A stretch of DNA of 64,000 bases from Flavobacterium sp. (GCF_004295795.1 NZ_SEBR01000005.1:124001-188000), one strand, 5' to 3'; shown: positions 33,835 to 43,295, counted from the stretch's first letter. Made by a program: numbers and translations. Notes: generated by a model from the letters alone, not told the origin.

Positions 33835-34584
33835 TTGGACGCCATCATAGACATACACGACCTCGCCAAAAAGTACAAAGGCGCCGAACATTTTTCGGTC
33901 AAACCCTTGTCGCTGGCGATAGAAAAAGGCGAAGTTTTCGGGCTTTTAGGTCCAAACGGAGCCGGAAAAACGACTTTGATTTCGATGCTTTGCGGCTTGC
34001 TCGAACCCACGTCGGGCAATTTCGAGATCGACGGAAAAACGTACGAGAACGACGAGCACGAACTCAAGAAACTTATCGGTGTCGTTCCTCAGGAATATGC
34101 ATTGTATCCGACTTTATCGGCCAAAGAAAACCTCAAGTACTTTGGATCGATGTACGGACTCAAAGGTTCCGAACTCAAAGAAAAAATCGCGTACAACCTC
34201 GAAAGGTTAGGCCTGACGAAATTCGGCAAAAAACGCATCGACACTTTTTCGGGCGGAATGAAGCGTCGAATCAACCTTATCGCGGGAATCATGCACGAGC
34301 CCAAAGTGCTGTTTCTCGACGAACCGACCGTCGGCGTCGACGTGCATTCCAAAAACGTGATCATGGAATATCTGTCGGAAATCAACAAAAAAGGCACGAC
34401 GATCATCTACACGTCGCATCACATGAACGAAGCCCAGGATTTCTGCACGCGCATCGCGATCGTAGACAGAGGCGTGATTTACGCACAAGGAACGTCGGCG
34501 GAACTCATCGCTTCGACGCCAGATGCGAGAAATCTCGAGGAAGTTTTCCTTTCGCTAACCGGAAAAGCGCTGCGAGATGCATAA
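33835..34584 (+). CDS. ABC transporter ATP-binding protein
   Basis: A 249-residue nucleotide-binding subunit: Walker A G-P-N-G-A-G-K-T-T near 39-47, signature F-S-G-G-M-K-R-R near 136-143, Walker B V-L-F-L-D-E-P near 154-160 and the H-loop S-H-H near 190. It starts with TTG at 33835, one base after the previous stop; there is no suitable ATG. The stop lies within the permease gene, with an eight-base overlap. The pair probably exports a pigment precursor or lipid. Confidence 0.93.
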   Translation: MDAIIDIHDLAKKYKGAEHFSVKPLSLAIEKGEVFGLLGPNGAGKTTLISMLCGLLEPTSGNFEIDGKTYENDEHELKKLIGVVPQEYALYPTLSAKENLKYFGSMYGLKGSELKEKIAYNLERLGLTKFGKKRIDTFSGGMKRRINLIAGIMHEPKVLFLDEPTVGVDVHSKNVIMEYLSEINKKGTTIIYTSHHMNEAQDFCTRIAIVDRGVIYAQGTSAELIASTPDARNLEEVFLSLTGKALRDA

Positions 34585-35860
34585 ACTCTGGATGTCCATA
34601 CAAAAGGAATTGCTATTGTTGCGTCGCGACATTGGCGGCGTGATCATTTTGTTCGCGATGCCTTTGGTTCTGATTATCGCCGTGACCTTGATTCAGCAAT
34701 CGGCTTACGAACGATCGGGCGATTCCCAACTTCCCATTTTGATCGTAGACAATGACAAGGGCAGCGTTTCCGAATCGATTTTCGCCAATATGAACGCCAG
34801 CAAAGCTTTCGATTTGATTACGGAATTGGACGGAAAAAAACTGTCGGAGGAATCGGCAAAAAATGCGGTTTTCAGCGGACGCTACCAACTCGCGATCGTG
34901 CTTCCGAAGAACCTGAGTGCTGATCTTCAGGTGAAAATCGACCAAAACGTAGAGAAACTGCTTACGAGTTTCGGAATGGAAGATTCCATAAAAGTCAAGC
35001 CGCCGACGCGAAAAATCTCGCAAAAAGACGTCAAATTGTATTTCGATCCGGCGGTTCAGATGAGCTTCAAGAACGCCGTTATGAACAATATCGACAAGAT
35101 GATTTCGCAAATCGAGAGCAAATCGATCTACGACGCGTTCAGCGAACAACTCGGAACCGATGAAACGCAACATTTTGACCAAGAGAGTTTTATCGCGTTC
35201 AAGGAAATCAATCCGACCTTTGGAAACAAAGAGGTCAAGCCAAATGCCGTGCAGCACAACGTTCCGGCGTGGACGCTTTTCGCCATGTTTTTCATCGTGA
35301 TTCCGCTTTCGATCAACATGGTCAAGGAAAAAACACAGGGAACTTTTATCAGATTGCGGACGAATCCCGTTTCGAGCGCGATCGTAATTGGTGGAAAAAC
35401 CTTGACGTATCTGATAATCTGCATGATCCAATTTTATATGATGATTGCCGTCGGAGTTTGGGTTTTCCCACTTTTGGGATTGCCCGCATTGAACGTCGAC
35501 GCGAATTTGTTCATGCTTACGATCGTGGCGCTATTCTCCGGATTGGCCGCGACCGGATACGGGATTTTGGTCGGGACGATTGCCAAAACACAGGAACAAT
35601 CAGCGCCTTTCGGAGCGACTTCGGTCATCGTTTTGGCCGCGCTTGGCGGTGTTTGGGTTCCGGTTTTCGCCATGCCGAAATTCATGCAATATGTCGCCCA
35701 ATGTTCGCCCATGAATTGGGGATTGAACGCGTTTTACGATGTTTTTTTACGGAATGCGTCCATTGCCGATATTTCTGCCGACATTGCGCTGCTATTCGCG
35801 TTTTTCATAGCCACGACAGCAATCGCCTTGCTTTATGACAAAAAGAAAAGAACAGTATAA
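34577..35860 (+). CDS. ABC-2 type permease
   Basis: A 427-residue membrane subunit. One N-terminal helix (about 18-38), a large extracytoplasmic domain (about 40-220), then five or six helices (about 225-420), which is the YhgE/ABC-2 arrangement. It pairs with the ATPase before it. The substrate is unknown; locus context suggests the pigment or its aryl polyene part. The last 26 bases overlap the thioesterase gene. Confidence 0.88.
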   Translation: MHKLWMSIQKELLLLRRDIGGVIILFAMPLVLIIAVTLIQQSAYERSGDSQLPILIVDNDKGSVSESIFANMNASKAFDLITELDGKKLSEESAKNAVFSGRYQLAIVLPKNLSADLQVKIDQNVEKLLTSFGMEDSIKVKPPTRKISQKDVKLYFDPAVQMSFKNAVMNNIDKMISQIESKSIYDAFSEQLGTDETQHFDQESFIAFKEINPTFGNKEVKPNAVQHNVPAWTLFAMFFIVIPLSINMVKEKTQGTFIRLRTNPVSSAIVIGGKTLTYLIICMIQFYMMIAVGVWVFPLLGLPALNVDANLFMLTIVALFSGLAATGYGILVGTIAKTQEQSAPFGATSVIVLAALGGVWVPVFAMPKFMQYVAQCSPMNWGLNAFYDVFLRNASIADISADIALLFAFFIATTAIALLYDKKKRTV

Positions 35861-36281
35861 GTTAATCCCCGAACTCACGACCGAATTCGAGACGCGCGTA
35901 AGATTCAACGAATGCGATCCGCTTGGAATCGTTTGGCACGGACATTACATCAAATATTTCGAGGACGGACGCGAAGCTTTCGGAAGACGTCACGGCGTTT
36001 CCTATCTGGACGTCGCGGCAAGCGGATTCTCGACACCTATCGTAAAATCCCAATGCGAGCACAAATTGTCGTTGCGATACGGCGATGTGGCGACAGTCAA
36101 AACCGAATTCTACGACACGCCGGCCGCGAAAATCATCTTTAAATTCACGATTTACGATACGAACGGAGAAATCGCCTGCACGGGAGAAACCATTCAGGTT
36201 TTCCTCGACAAAAAAGGCGAACTTCAACTCACCAATCCGCCGTTTTGGTACGATTGGAAACAACGAATGGGATTGCTATAA
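35835..36281 (+). CDS. Acyl-CoA/ACP thioesterase (4HBT hotdog)
   Basis: A 148-residue hotdog thioesterase. The 4HBT signature is F-N-E-C-D-P-L-G-I-V-W-H-G-H-Y-I-K-Y-F near residues 24-42, with the catalytic-type Asp in D-P-L-G. It probably releases or edits chains from ACP, like ApeK in aryl polyene loci. It overlaps the permease by 26 bases, and the next ketosynthase ATG shares a base with its TAA. Confidence 0.88.
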   Translation: MTKRKEQYKLIPELTTEFETRVRFNECDPLGIVWHGHYIKYFEDGREAFGRRHGVSYLDVAASGFSTPIVKSQCEHKLSLRYGDVATVKTEFYDTPAAKIIFKFTIYDTNGEIACTGETIQVFLDKKGELQLTNPPFWYDWKQRMGLL

Positions 36282-37420
36282 TGGCTAAAAACGTCTACAT
36301 ATCGGGCACGAACTGCGTTTCGCCACTGGGTTTTACGGTTTGGGAAAACTTCGAAAACCTGATTGCGGGAAAGTCCGGGATTGCGCGTCACCAGAACGCG
36401 ATGATGCCACATCCGTACTTTTCGGCGATTGTCGATGAAGAACAATTGAACGAAAAATTCACGAAGATCTCAGATTTAGGCAACTTCACGAAGCTCGAGA
36501 AGATGATGATTCTGGCTTTGCATCCGATCGTAAAAAATTCAAAAACCAATCTGGGCAAGCGAACTGCATTTGTGCTTTCGACTACAAAGGGAAATATCAC
36601 GGCGCTGGAATCGGGAAATCTCGAGAAAGCCCAACTGCACGATTTGGCAAAAACCGTCGCGGATTTCTTCAGGTTCGAGTCAGAACCGATTGTAGTTTCG
36701 AATGCGTGCGTGTCCGGAATTCTCGCGATTTCGGTGGCAAAGCGTTTGATTCAATCGGACTTGTATGACGAAGCTTTTGTGGTCGCCGGCGACTTGGTTT
36801 CGGAATTCGTCCTTTCCGGATTCAACTCGTTCCAAGCCATGAGTGACGCGCCTTGCAAGCCGTATTCGAAAAATCGCACGGGCGTGACTTTGGGAGAAGC
36901 CGCGGCCGCCGTTTTGGTCACTTTAGACGAATCGTACAAGAAAGCAAGAATTCTGGGCGATGGCTCGATGAACGATGCGAACCACATTTCGGGTCCGTCG
37001 CGAACGGGCGAAGGTTTGGTCTTGAGCGTGGAATCGGCTTTGAAGGAAGCGAAACTTCCGGCGTCAAAAATCGATTTCATATCGGCTCACGGTACCGCGA
37101 CTCCGTTCAACGACGAAATGGAAGCAATCGCGTTCAACAGGCTCAATCTGCAACAAAAACCGCTTCACAGCCTGAAAGGTTTTTACGGACATACGCTCGG
37201 GGCGTCGGGATTGCTCGAAACCGTCATCGGAATCGAGGCTTTGCAACAGAATAAACTGATCGCATCTGCCGGATTCGACGAAATCGGCGTGAGCCAAAAC
37301 CTAAATATCATCCGTGAAAACGAGGACAAATTCCTCAGATATTTCCTAAAAACCGCGTCTGGTTTTGGAGGTTGCAACACGGCGGTCGTTTTTGAAAAAG
37401 AAGTGCATTTTGGAGAATAA
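36281..37420 (+). CDS. Beta-ketoacyl-ACP synthase, complete triad (KS 2)
   Basis: A 379-residue condensing enzyme with nucleophile Cys143 (S-N-A-C-V-S-G) and histidines in S-A-H-G-T-A-T-P and F-Y-G-H-T-L-G-A-S-G. ATG 36281 overlaps the thioesterase stop; the frame is open upstream but inside that gene. It is followed, with an 11-base overlap, by a short ketosynthase-like gene, so they may form a pair. Confidence 0.88.
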   Translation: MAKNVYISGTNCVSPLGFTVWENFENLIAGKSGIARHQNAMMPHPYFSAIVDEEQLNEKFTKISDLGNFTKLEKMMILALHPIVKNSKTNLGKRTAFVLSTTKGNITALESGNLEKAQLHDLAKTVADFFRFESEPIVVSNACVSGILAISVAKRLIQSDLYDEAFVVAGDLVSEFVLSGFNSFQAMSDAPCKPYSKNRTGVTLGEAAAAVLVTLDESYKKARILGDGSMNDANHISGPSRTGEGLVLSVESALKEAKLPASKIDFISAHGTATPFNDEMEAIAFNRLNLQQKPLHSLKGFYGHTLGASGLLETVIGIEALQQNKLIASAGFDEIGVSQNLNIIRENEDKFLRYFLKTASGFGGCNTAVVFEKEVHFGE

Positions 37421-38012
37421 TCTGTACATAAAATCATATGTTTCGATCGAAAACGGAAAAGTTTCGGTCGACGGAAATCCCGCATTCGAATCGTCGGTAA
37501 AAAACGTATCGGACTTTTTGAAAGAAGGTCTGCGCCATTTCGCGATCCAATATCCGAAGTATTTCAAGATGGACAATCTTAGCAAATTGGCGTTTTTGGG
37601 TTCGGAATTGCTGCTGAAAGACAATCCGGAACCGCAAACCGCGCTTTTGTTCGCCAACTCGTCATCCTCACTCGATACAGACGTAACTTATCAGGAATCG
37701 ATCGCCGACAAAGCCAACTATTTCCCGAGTCCGGCGGTTTTCGTGTACACTTTGCCCAACATTTGCCTGGGCGAAATTAGCATACGCCATCAGTTGAAAA
37801 CCGAGAATAGTTTCTTTATATTTGGCGCGTTTAACGCCGATTTTTTTGTCGGATACGCTCAAAATCTGATTGAAACGGGAAAGGCCAAAAACGTGCTTTG
37901 CGGCTGGACAGAATTGTACAAAGAAGACTACAAAGCGTTCTTTTACGTCGTTTCATCTGAAGGAAAAACCGAACACACAAAACAAAACATAGAACACATT
38001 TATAAGTATTGA
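37410..38012 (+). CDS. Truncated ketosynthase-like protein
   Basis: A 200-residue protein resembling only the N-terminal half of a thiolase-fold ketosynthase: A-L-L-F-A-N-S-S-S-S-L-D, S-P-A-V-F-V-Y-T-L-P-N-I-C-L-G-E-I-S-I-R-H. Cys119 sits about where the nucleophile would be, but the protein ends before both catalytic histidines. The start is TTG 37410, inside the end of KS 2; upstream codons would overlap that gene. It could be a structural partner or chain-length modulator. No frameshift or remnant of the missing half is visible downstream; an ACP follows at once. Confidence 0.7.
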   Translation: MENNLYIKSYVSIENGKVSVDGNPAFESSVKNVSDFLKEGLRHFAIQYPKYFKMDNLSKLAFLGSELLLKDNPEPQTALLFANSSSSLDTDVTYQESIADKANYFPSPAVFVYTLPNICLGEISIRHQLKTENSFFIFGAFNADFFVGYAQNLIETGKAKNVLCGWTELYKEDYKAFFYVVSSEGKTEHTKQNIEHIYKY

Positions 38013-38013
38013 C

Positions 38014-38271
38014 ATGGAAGCATTGAAACAAGAATTGAAAGAGAAGATCATCGCGGTTTTGAACCTTGAAGACGTGCAACCGTCAGACATTTCGGACACG
38101 GACGCGCTTTTTGGCGACGGACTCGGACTCGATTCTATCGACGCTCTGGAATTGATCGTTTTGCTCGACAAAGACTACGGAATCAAATTGACCGATCCCA
38201 AAGAAGGAAAGCACATTTTCCAGTCTATCGATACGATGGCGGCTTACGTGGAGGCGAATCGCACCAAATAA
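38014..38271 (+). CDS. Acyl carrier protein (ACP 2)
   Basis: An 85-residue carrier with the phosphopantetheine Ser in L-G-L-D-S-I-D-A-L-E near residue 40. One base separates it from the truncated ketosynthase-like gene. It is the second ACP of the locus and differs in sequence from ACP 1, as expected when separate carriers serve the polyene and resorcinol branches. Confidence 0.9.
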   Translation: MEALKQELKEKIIAVLNLEDVQPSDISDTDALFGDGLGLDSIDALELIVLLDKDYGIKLTDPKEGKHIFQSIDTMAAYVEANRTK

Positions 38272-38286
38272 AATAAAAAAAAACTC

Positions 38287-38335
38287 AAATCCCAAATTCC
38301 AGTTTTCCTTCAAGAACACTTGGGATTTGGAATTT
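38287..38335. repeat. Intergenic inverted repeat CAAATCCCAA / TTGGGATTTG
   Basis: Lies in the 93-base gap between ACP 2 and KS 3. Adjacent AATTCC/GGAATT words extend the symmetry. No T-run follows, so read-through to KS 3 is likely. Confidence 0.5.
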
Positions 38336-38364
38336 GGTTTTTGGAATTTCAAAATCGGAATTTT

Positions 38365-39564
38365 ATGACCAAAGGCGTTGCTATCACGGGAATGGGAATC
38401 ATTTCGGCTATTGGAAACAATGTCGAGGAGAATTTCCGTTCGCTTATTTCTTCGGAAACGGGAATTTCGAAAACCGACAATATCGAAACGATCCACAAGG
38501 ACGAGATCATGTTCGGAGAAATCAAGAAATCGAACGAAGATTTGATGCGCGATTTGGGTTTGCCAATCGACAACAATTTCACGAGAACGGCGCTGCTTGG
38601 CGCTTTCGCAGCAAAACAAGCGGTTGAAAATGCCGGGATTTCGGATATGTCGCAATACAAGACCGGCTTGATAAATTCAACTTCAGTCGGCGGAATGGAC
38701 ACGACCGAAAAACACTATTACGAGTACTTCGAAAATCCGGACACGGTAAAATTTATCGCGGCCCACGACGGCGGCGACACTTCGCAAAAAATCGCCGAAA
38801 TCATCGGTTTGGAAGGATTCGTTACGACAATTTCTACAGCTTGTTCCTCGGCGGCGAACGCGATCATGCTTGGCGCGAGAATGATCAAAGCCGGAAAATT
38901 GGATAGAGTGATAGTTGGCGGAACCGACGGACTGGCCAAATTCACGATAAACGGTTTCAAGACTTTGATGATCTTGACCGATACTTACAACACGCCTTTC
39001 GACAACGACAGAAAAGGTCTGAATCTCGGTGAAGCCGCGGCTTTCCTTGTTTTGGAATCAGACGAGATTGTCGAGAAGGAAGGTAAAAAAGTGCTTGCAA
39101 GAGTTACAGGTTACGCCAATGCGAACGATGCATATCACCAAACGGCTTCGTCCGAGAATGGCGATGGGGCGTTTTTGGCAATGCAAAAAGCGTTCAAAGT
39201 GGCCAATCTCGATCCGACAAAAATCGATTACATCAATGTGCACGGAACGGCGACTCCAAACAACGACTTGAGTGAAGGCCGCGCCGTTGCAAGGATTTAC
39301 GAAGGAAAAGACGTTCCCGATTTTTCGTCCACGAAAGCTTTTACGGGACATACTTTGGCGGCTGCGGCGGCGATTGAAGCGGTTTACAGCGTTTTGGCGA
39401 TACAGAATGGAGTCGTTTATCCAAACTTGAACTTCAAGACCAAAATGGCTGAATTCGACCTTGTTCCGCAGACTGAACTGAAACACAAAAACATTGATCA
39501 CGTGTTGTCGAATTCTTTCGGATTCGGCGGCAACTGTTCGACTGTAATATTTTCGAAGAACTGA
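38365..39564 (+). CDS. Beta-ketoacyl-ACP synthase, complete triad (KS 3, partner of CLF-like protein)
   Basis: A 399-residue KAS II-type enzyme with Cys160 (S-T-A-C-S-S), His293 (N-V-H-G-T-A-T-P) and His329 (F-T-G-H-T). It ends S-N-S-F-G-F-G-G-N-C-S like other type II PKS ketosynthases. The start is ATG 38365; the frame opens at 38320, but that part lies in the repeat. The stop TGA shares one base with the next ATG. With the following gene it forms a KS/chain-length-factor pair, as in ApeO/ApeC. Confidence 0.88.
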   Translation: MTKGVAITGMGIISAIGNNVEENFRSLISSETGISKTDNIETIHKDEIMFGEIKKSNEDLMRDLGLPIDNNFTRTALLGAFAAKQAVENAGISDMSQYKTGLINSTSVGGMDTTEKHYYEYFENPDTVKFIAAHDGGDTSQKIAEIIGLEGFVTTISTACSSAANAIMLGARMIKAGKLDRVIVGGTDGLAKFTINGFKTLMILTDTYNTPFDNDRKGLNLGEAAAFLVLESDEIVEKEGKKVLARVTGYANANDAYHQTASSENGDGAFLAMQKAFKVANLDPTKIDYINVHGTATPNNDLSEGRAVARIYEGKDVPDFSSTKAFTGHTLAAAAAIEAVYSVLAIQNGVVYPNLNFKTKMAEFDLVPQTELKHKNIDHVLSNSFGFGGNCSTVIFSKN

Positions 39565-40619
39565 TGGCAAAAACGTATATCAACGGTATCGGATGTGTTT
39601 CGGCACAAGCTACGACAGGCGGTTTTCCATCGGAATTTTCGATAGATGAAAACGCGAATTTCCTAGAAATCGTAAAACCCGACTACAAGGATTATTTCTC
39701 GCCGATCGCGTCCAGAAGAATGGCGAAAGGCGTCAAAAACGGCATCGTCGCTTCGACTTTGGCCATGAAAGAAGCCGGAATCGAGAATCTCGACGCGATC
39801 ATCACGGGCACGGGAATGGGTTGCATAGAAGATTCGGACAAATTTCTCAAGGCGATCATCGACAACGGCGAACAATTCCTTACGCCAACGTCGTTTATCC
39901 AATCGACGCACAACACTGTCGCTTCGACAATCGCGATCAATTTGGGTTGCAAGGCGTACAATTTTACTTACGTGAATGGAGCAGTTTCGTTCGAATCGGC
40001 TTTGGTCGACGCGAAATTGCAGTTTGATGCAGATGAAGTTGCAAACGTTTTGGTAGGCGGAATCGACGAAATGACCGAATACACCAAATCGCTGTTCAAG
40101 CTCGCGGGTTTCATCAAGCCTGACGACTCCGGGCCGCACGAGATTTTGGGTTCTGATACAAAAGCCACTGTTTTTAGTGAAGGCGCGACTTTTTTCCTTT
40201 TGTCCGACACAAAATCAGCATCGACTTATGCCGAATTGGTCGACATCGAGACGATCAACAAACTTGAAGTTTCCAAAGTCGGACACAAAGCGATCGACTT
40301 CCTCAAAGCGAACAATCTGACGCAACACGATATCGATGCGGTCGTTTTGGGCTTTGACGGAGACGCGGACTTCGATGGATATTACAAGGAATTGGCGCGT
40401 GAATTCGGCTTTACGCCACAAGTTTACTACAAGCATGTTTCGGGCGAATACAACACGGCTTCGGCTTTTGGTTTGTACGTTGGCGCGAACGTTTTGAAAA
40501 ATCAGGAAATTCCGCAGCAATTGAAAGTGAATGAGGTCGAAAAACCTTCTTATCACAAGATTTTGCTTTACAATCAGTATCGCGGCATCGATCACAGTTT
40601 TGCGTTGCTTTCGATTTGA
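39564..40619 (+). CDS. Chain-length-factor-like ketosynthase homologue (no active Cys)
   Basis: A 351-residue ketosynthase-fold protein. In the nucleophile region it has Y-V-N-G-A-V-S-F-E-S-A (about 136-146) in place of T-A-C-S-S-A, and no H-G-T or G-H-T motif is found. It is translationally coupled to KS 3. Such inactive partners set chain length in type II systems; in aryl polyene loci the KS needs its partner for stability. Confidence 0.82.
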   Translation: MAKTYINGIGCVSAQATTGGFPSEFSIDENANFLEIVKPDYKDYFSPIASRRMAKGVKNGIVASTLAMKEAGIENLDAIITGTGMGCIEDSDKFLKAIIDNGEQFLTPTSFIQSTHNTVASTIAINLGCKAYNFTYVNGAVSFESALVDAKLQFDADEVANVLVGGIDEMTEYTKSLFKLAGFIKPDDSGPHEILGSDTKATVFSEGATFFLLSDTKSASTYAELVDIETINKLEVSKVGHKAIDFLKANNLTQHDIDAVVLGFDGDADFDGYYKELAREFGFTPQVYYKHVSGEYNTASAFGLYVGANVLKNQEIPQQLKVNEVEKPSYHKILLYNQYRGIDHSFALLSI

Positions 40620-40669
40620 AGCTGAAAAAAGGAAGAACGAATATTGAATAACGACTAACGAATGTTGAA

Positions 40670-41449
40670 GTGACGCGCCACCAAATCGTAACTATCACCT
40701 TTGCTGCAACGGCAATCACACTGGCTCTTTTGAGCCTTTTTGCTTCTTTGAGCTGGTGGTTTTTCGGATTGTCGATCGTGGTATGGATGGCGATTGTGGT
40801 TGTCGGATCGGCTTGGATAGCAAGCAATTATCACGTGAAGGCGTTTTGCTCGAATCCATCCGAAAAGGAAAACAGAATCGCGATCACGTTCGACGACGGT
40901 CCGAGCGAATTCACTCCGAAAGTGTTGGAATTGCTGGAAAGATTTGATTCGAACGCCGCTTTTTTCTGCATCGGCAACAACGTCCAAAGCCATCCGGATA
41001 TTTTGCTTAAGACAATCCAAAAAGGTCATATCGTCGGAAATCACAGCTATTTTCATGGAAAAGATTTCGACTGGAAAAACACGTCGGAAGTCTTGTCGGA
41101 ATTGATTCAAACCGATGCCGCAATTGAAAAGTTCTCGGGAAAGAAGCCCAAATTTTTTCGTCCGCCTTATGGAGTTACGAATCCGTCGATAGCAAACGCG
41201 TTGAAAGTCACGAAACATCGCGTCATCGGCTGGAACATTCGCTCGATGGACGGCGTGAGCAAAGACGAAAATGCGATTTACGAGAGGATTGTCAAACAAC
41301 TCAAACCCGGCGCGATAATCCTGATGCACGACACTTCGCAAATCACTGTGAACGTTTTGGAACGCTTATTGTTAACTTTGCGCGAGAAAAATTTTACGGT
41401 CGTCAGCATCGACAAACTCCTGCGATTGAACGCTTATGAAGAAAATTAA
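40670..41449 (+). CDS. Membrane-anchored NodB-type polysaccharide deacetylase
   Basis: A 259-residue protein with two N-terminal hydrophobic helices (about 5-25 and 28-50) and a deacetylase domain. The metal-site motifs are T-F-D-D-G-P (71-76) and H-S-Y-F-H near 122-126; R-P-P-Y-G and L-M-H-D follow. The start codon is GTG at 40670; the only close ATG meets a stop after three codons. The substrate is unknown. It lies before the LolA-like gene with a 14-base overlap. Upstream (40626-40669) is a remnant of the AACGAATNTTGAA intergenic repeat. Confidence 0.85.
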   Translation: MTRHQIVTITFAATAITLALLSLFASLSWWFFGLSIVVWMAIVVVGSAWIASNYHVKAFCSNPSEKENRIAITFDDGPSEFTPKVLELLERFDSNAAFFCIGNNVQSHPDILLKTIQKGHIVGNHSYFHGKDFDWKNTSEVLSELIQTDAAIEKFSGKKPKFFRPPYGVTNPSIANALKVTKHRVIGWNIRSMDGVSKDENAIYERIVKQLKPGAIILMHDTSQITVNVLERLLLTLREKNFTVVSIDKLLRLNAYEEN

Positions 41450-42062
41450 CTATTACCTGCTTTTGTTTTTTGTTGGATTTTCGGCTTTTGCGCAAGATGC
41501 GATGAACGCGTCCGAAATTGCCGAATTCAAGAAAGGCGTGAACGCGGCATCGGCCAAAATCAAGACGATGACCACAGATTTTGTCCAATACAAACACATG
41601 GATTTCCTGTCGAAAGATTTGGAAACTTCGGGTAAAATGGCGTTCAAGGAACCGAATTCGCTGGCCTGGCAATACAAAAAGCCGTACAATTATTCAATTG
41701 TTTTCAAGTCGGGGAAAATTTATATCAACGACGAAGGCAAGAAAAGCCAGATGGACGCAAAATCGAACAAGACGTTCTCCAAAATCAACAAATTGATTGT
41801 CGGAAGCGTTTCGGGACAAATGTTCGACGACAAGGAATTCGTGATTTCATATTTCAACTCGAAGGATTTCAACATCGCACGCTTTGTTCCTAAGGACGCG
41901 GCCATGAAAAAATACATCAAGCAGGTCGAGTTGAGTTTCGATAAAAAAGAAGGCACGGTCGAACAAGTGCGTTTACTCGAGTCAGAAAAAGATTATACCA
42001 AAATCGTCTTCAAAAACAAGATCCTCAATGCGAAAGTTGACGATTCCGCTTTTAATAACTAG
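41436..42062 (+). CDS. LolA-like outer-membrane lipoprotein carrier
   Basis: A 208-residue periplasmic protein with signal peptide MKKINYYLLLFFVGFSAFA (cleavage before Q20). The LolA-type half-barrel is suggested by the repeating amphipathic strands and F-V-Q-Y-K-H-M, S-G-K-M-A-F-K-E-P-N-S-L-A-W-Q-Y near residues 45-75. In pigment loci, dedicated LolA homologues may carry the lipophilic product across the periplasm. It overlaps both neighbours. Confidence 0.8.
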   Translation: MKKINYYLLLFFVGFSAFAQDAMNASEIAEFKKGVNAASAKIKTMTTDFVQYKHMDFLSKDLETSGKMAFKEPNSLAWQYKKPYNYSIVFKSGKIYINDEGKKSQMDAKSNKTFSKINKLIVGSVSGQMFDDKEFVISYFNSKDFNIARFVPKDAAMKKYIKQVELSFDKKEGTVEQVRLLESEKDYTKIVFKNKILNAKVDDSAFNN

Positions 42063-42648
42063 CTTTTTGCTGGTTTTCGGATGCGCTTCAAAGCCCAAAT
42101 TCACTGCGAATTCTGAGGTTGCGACGGCGTTCAACCGCTATTTTTCAGACAAATCCCAAGACTATACGTATCGCACCAAAATCACGGTTTACGGACACGA
42201 ATTGAACGGAATCCTGATTGCCAAAAAAATTTCAGATTCAATACATCGCGTCGTGCTTACAACCGATTTCGGCAATACTTTGCTCGATTTCGAGATCGGA
42301 CAAAAATCGTTTGTTAAAAACTCTATAGTCGAAGATTTGGACAGGAAAATCGTCGTCAATACTTTGCGCGATGATTTCCGGTTGTTGTTTCGCGAGAAAA
42401 TCGTGAGTTCGAACGTAGAAATGACCGAACCTGACAGAATTATGACTTACGAAGCTGTAGAGGCACGCAACCTTTACAAACTTTCGTACTCTGATAAGAA
42501 ATTGATTTCCATTTCGAAAGGAAGCCGAAAGAAAGAAAAAGTTTCCGTAGGATTTCAGTCCGAAAAAGATATTTTTGCCGACAAAATCGAGATTTTACAC
42601 CGAGATATCAAATTGAAAATCGAGATGAATCGGATGGAACAACAGTAG
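42028..42648 (+). CDS. Lipoprotein, possible LolB-like partner
   Basis: A 206-residue lipoprotein (lipobox V-F-G-C, Cys19) with a beta-rich mature part (I-V-L-T-T-D-F-G-N-T-L-L-D-F-E-like strands). The family is not clearly recognised. Overlap of 35 bases with the LolA-like gene, and the same kind of beta-strand pattern, suggest a receiving lipoprotein at the outer membrane, by analogy with LolA-LolB. That is inference. Confidence 0.65.
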   Translation: MRKLTIPLLITSFLLVFGCASKPKFTANSEVATAFNRYFSDKSQDYTYRTKITVYGHELNGILIAKKISDSIHRVVLTTDFGNTLLDFEIGQKSFVKNSIVEDLDRKIVVNTLRDDFRLLFREKIVSSNVEMTEPDRIMTYEAVEARNLYKLSYSDKKLISISKGSRKKEKVSVGFQSEKDIFADKIEILHRDIKLKIEMNRMEQQ

Positions 42649-42703
42649 TTGAAAACCTGATTTTTTTGGCTTGACCGACACCAAAAAACCAAAAAACAAC
42701 AAT

Positions 42704-43294
42704 ATGAAAAAGATTCTTTTGGCGTTCGCGCTTCTCATTTCACTCGGAATTTCTGCCCAAGTTCGCGTCAATCCTGGTTTTCGCGCCGGAGTCAGTTTGG
42801 CAGATCTGACCGATATCGAAGGAAAGCGCAAAGCCGATTTTTACGCCGGAGCGTTCGCCAACATCAAACTCACGCGCTGGTACGCTTTGCAGCCCGAACT
42901 CACTTACGCGCGTCAAGGCTCAAAAGTGCGTTTTTACGACAATTTCGATCCGAGTTTTGGGTCGACTACCGAAAAATTGGAGTTGAATTATCTTGGAATC
43001 ACGATCAATAACAAGTTCACGCCCGTGGCCGGACTCAACCTGAACGTTGGGCCATATCTTGACTTTTTGGTCGATCACTCGAATTTCGTGAATCCGCAAA
43101 ACGATGTTGATTCGGGCGTCACGCTTGGTTTGGGTTATACTTTCAAGAACGGTATCGGAGTCGAGGCGCGTTACAAAATCGGGTTTATCGACGTGTTCCA
43201 GGATTATGCCGACGACGATTTCTATAACGACTATTTGATCGTGAACAACGCTTTCCAGATTGGCCTTACCTATACTTTCAATCTCAAAAAGTAA
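42704..43294 (+). CDS. Outer-membrane beta-barrel protein (PorT-like), copy 1
   Basis: A 196-residue exported protein (signal peptide MKKILLAFALLISLGISA). About eight amphipathic strands follow, with typical N-P-G-F-R-A-G, A-L-Q-P-E-L-T-Y-A-R-Q-G-S, and C-terminal Q-I-G-L-T-Y-T-F-N-L. It is a close paralogue of the next gene (one base between them). It may form the outer-membrane end of pigment or lipid transfer. Confidence 0.82.
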   Translation: MKKILLAFALLISLGISAQVRVNPGFRAGVSLADLTDIEGKRKADFYAGAFANIKLTRWYALQPELTYARQGSKVRFYDNFDPSFGSTTEKLELNYLGITINNKFTPVAGLNLNVGPYLDFLVDHSNFVNPQNDVDSGVTLGLGYTFKNGIGVEARYKIGFIDVFQDYADDDFYNDYLIVNNAFQIGLTYTFNLKK

Positions 43295-43295
43295 T

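Noticed and set aside
34613..35431. 272-codon minus-strand ORF
   Set aside because: Antisense to the ABC-2 permease gene. Composition is rich in Arg, Asp and Phe, as expected for a shadow frame.
37410..38012. Frameshifted full-length ketosynthase
   Set aside because: An ACP gene begins one base after the stop, and no downstream frame carries the missing H-G-T or G-H-T motifs.
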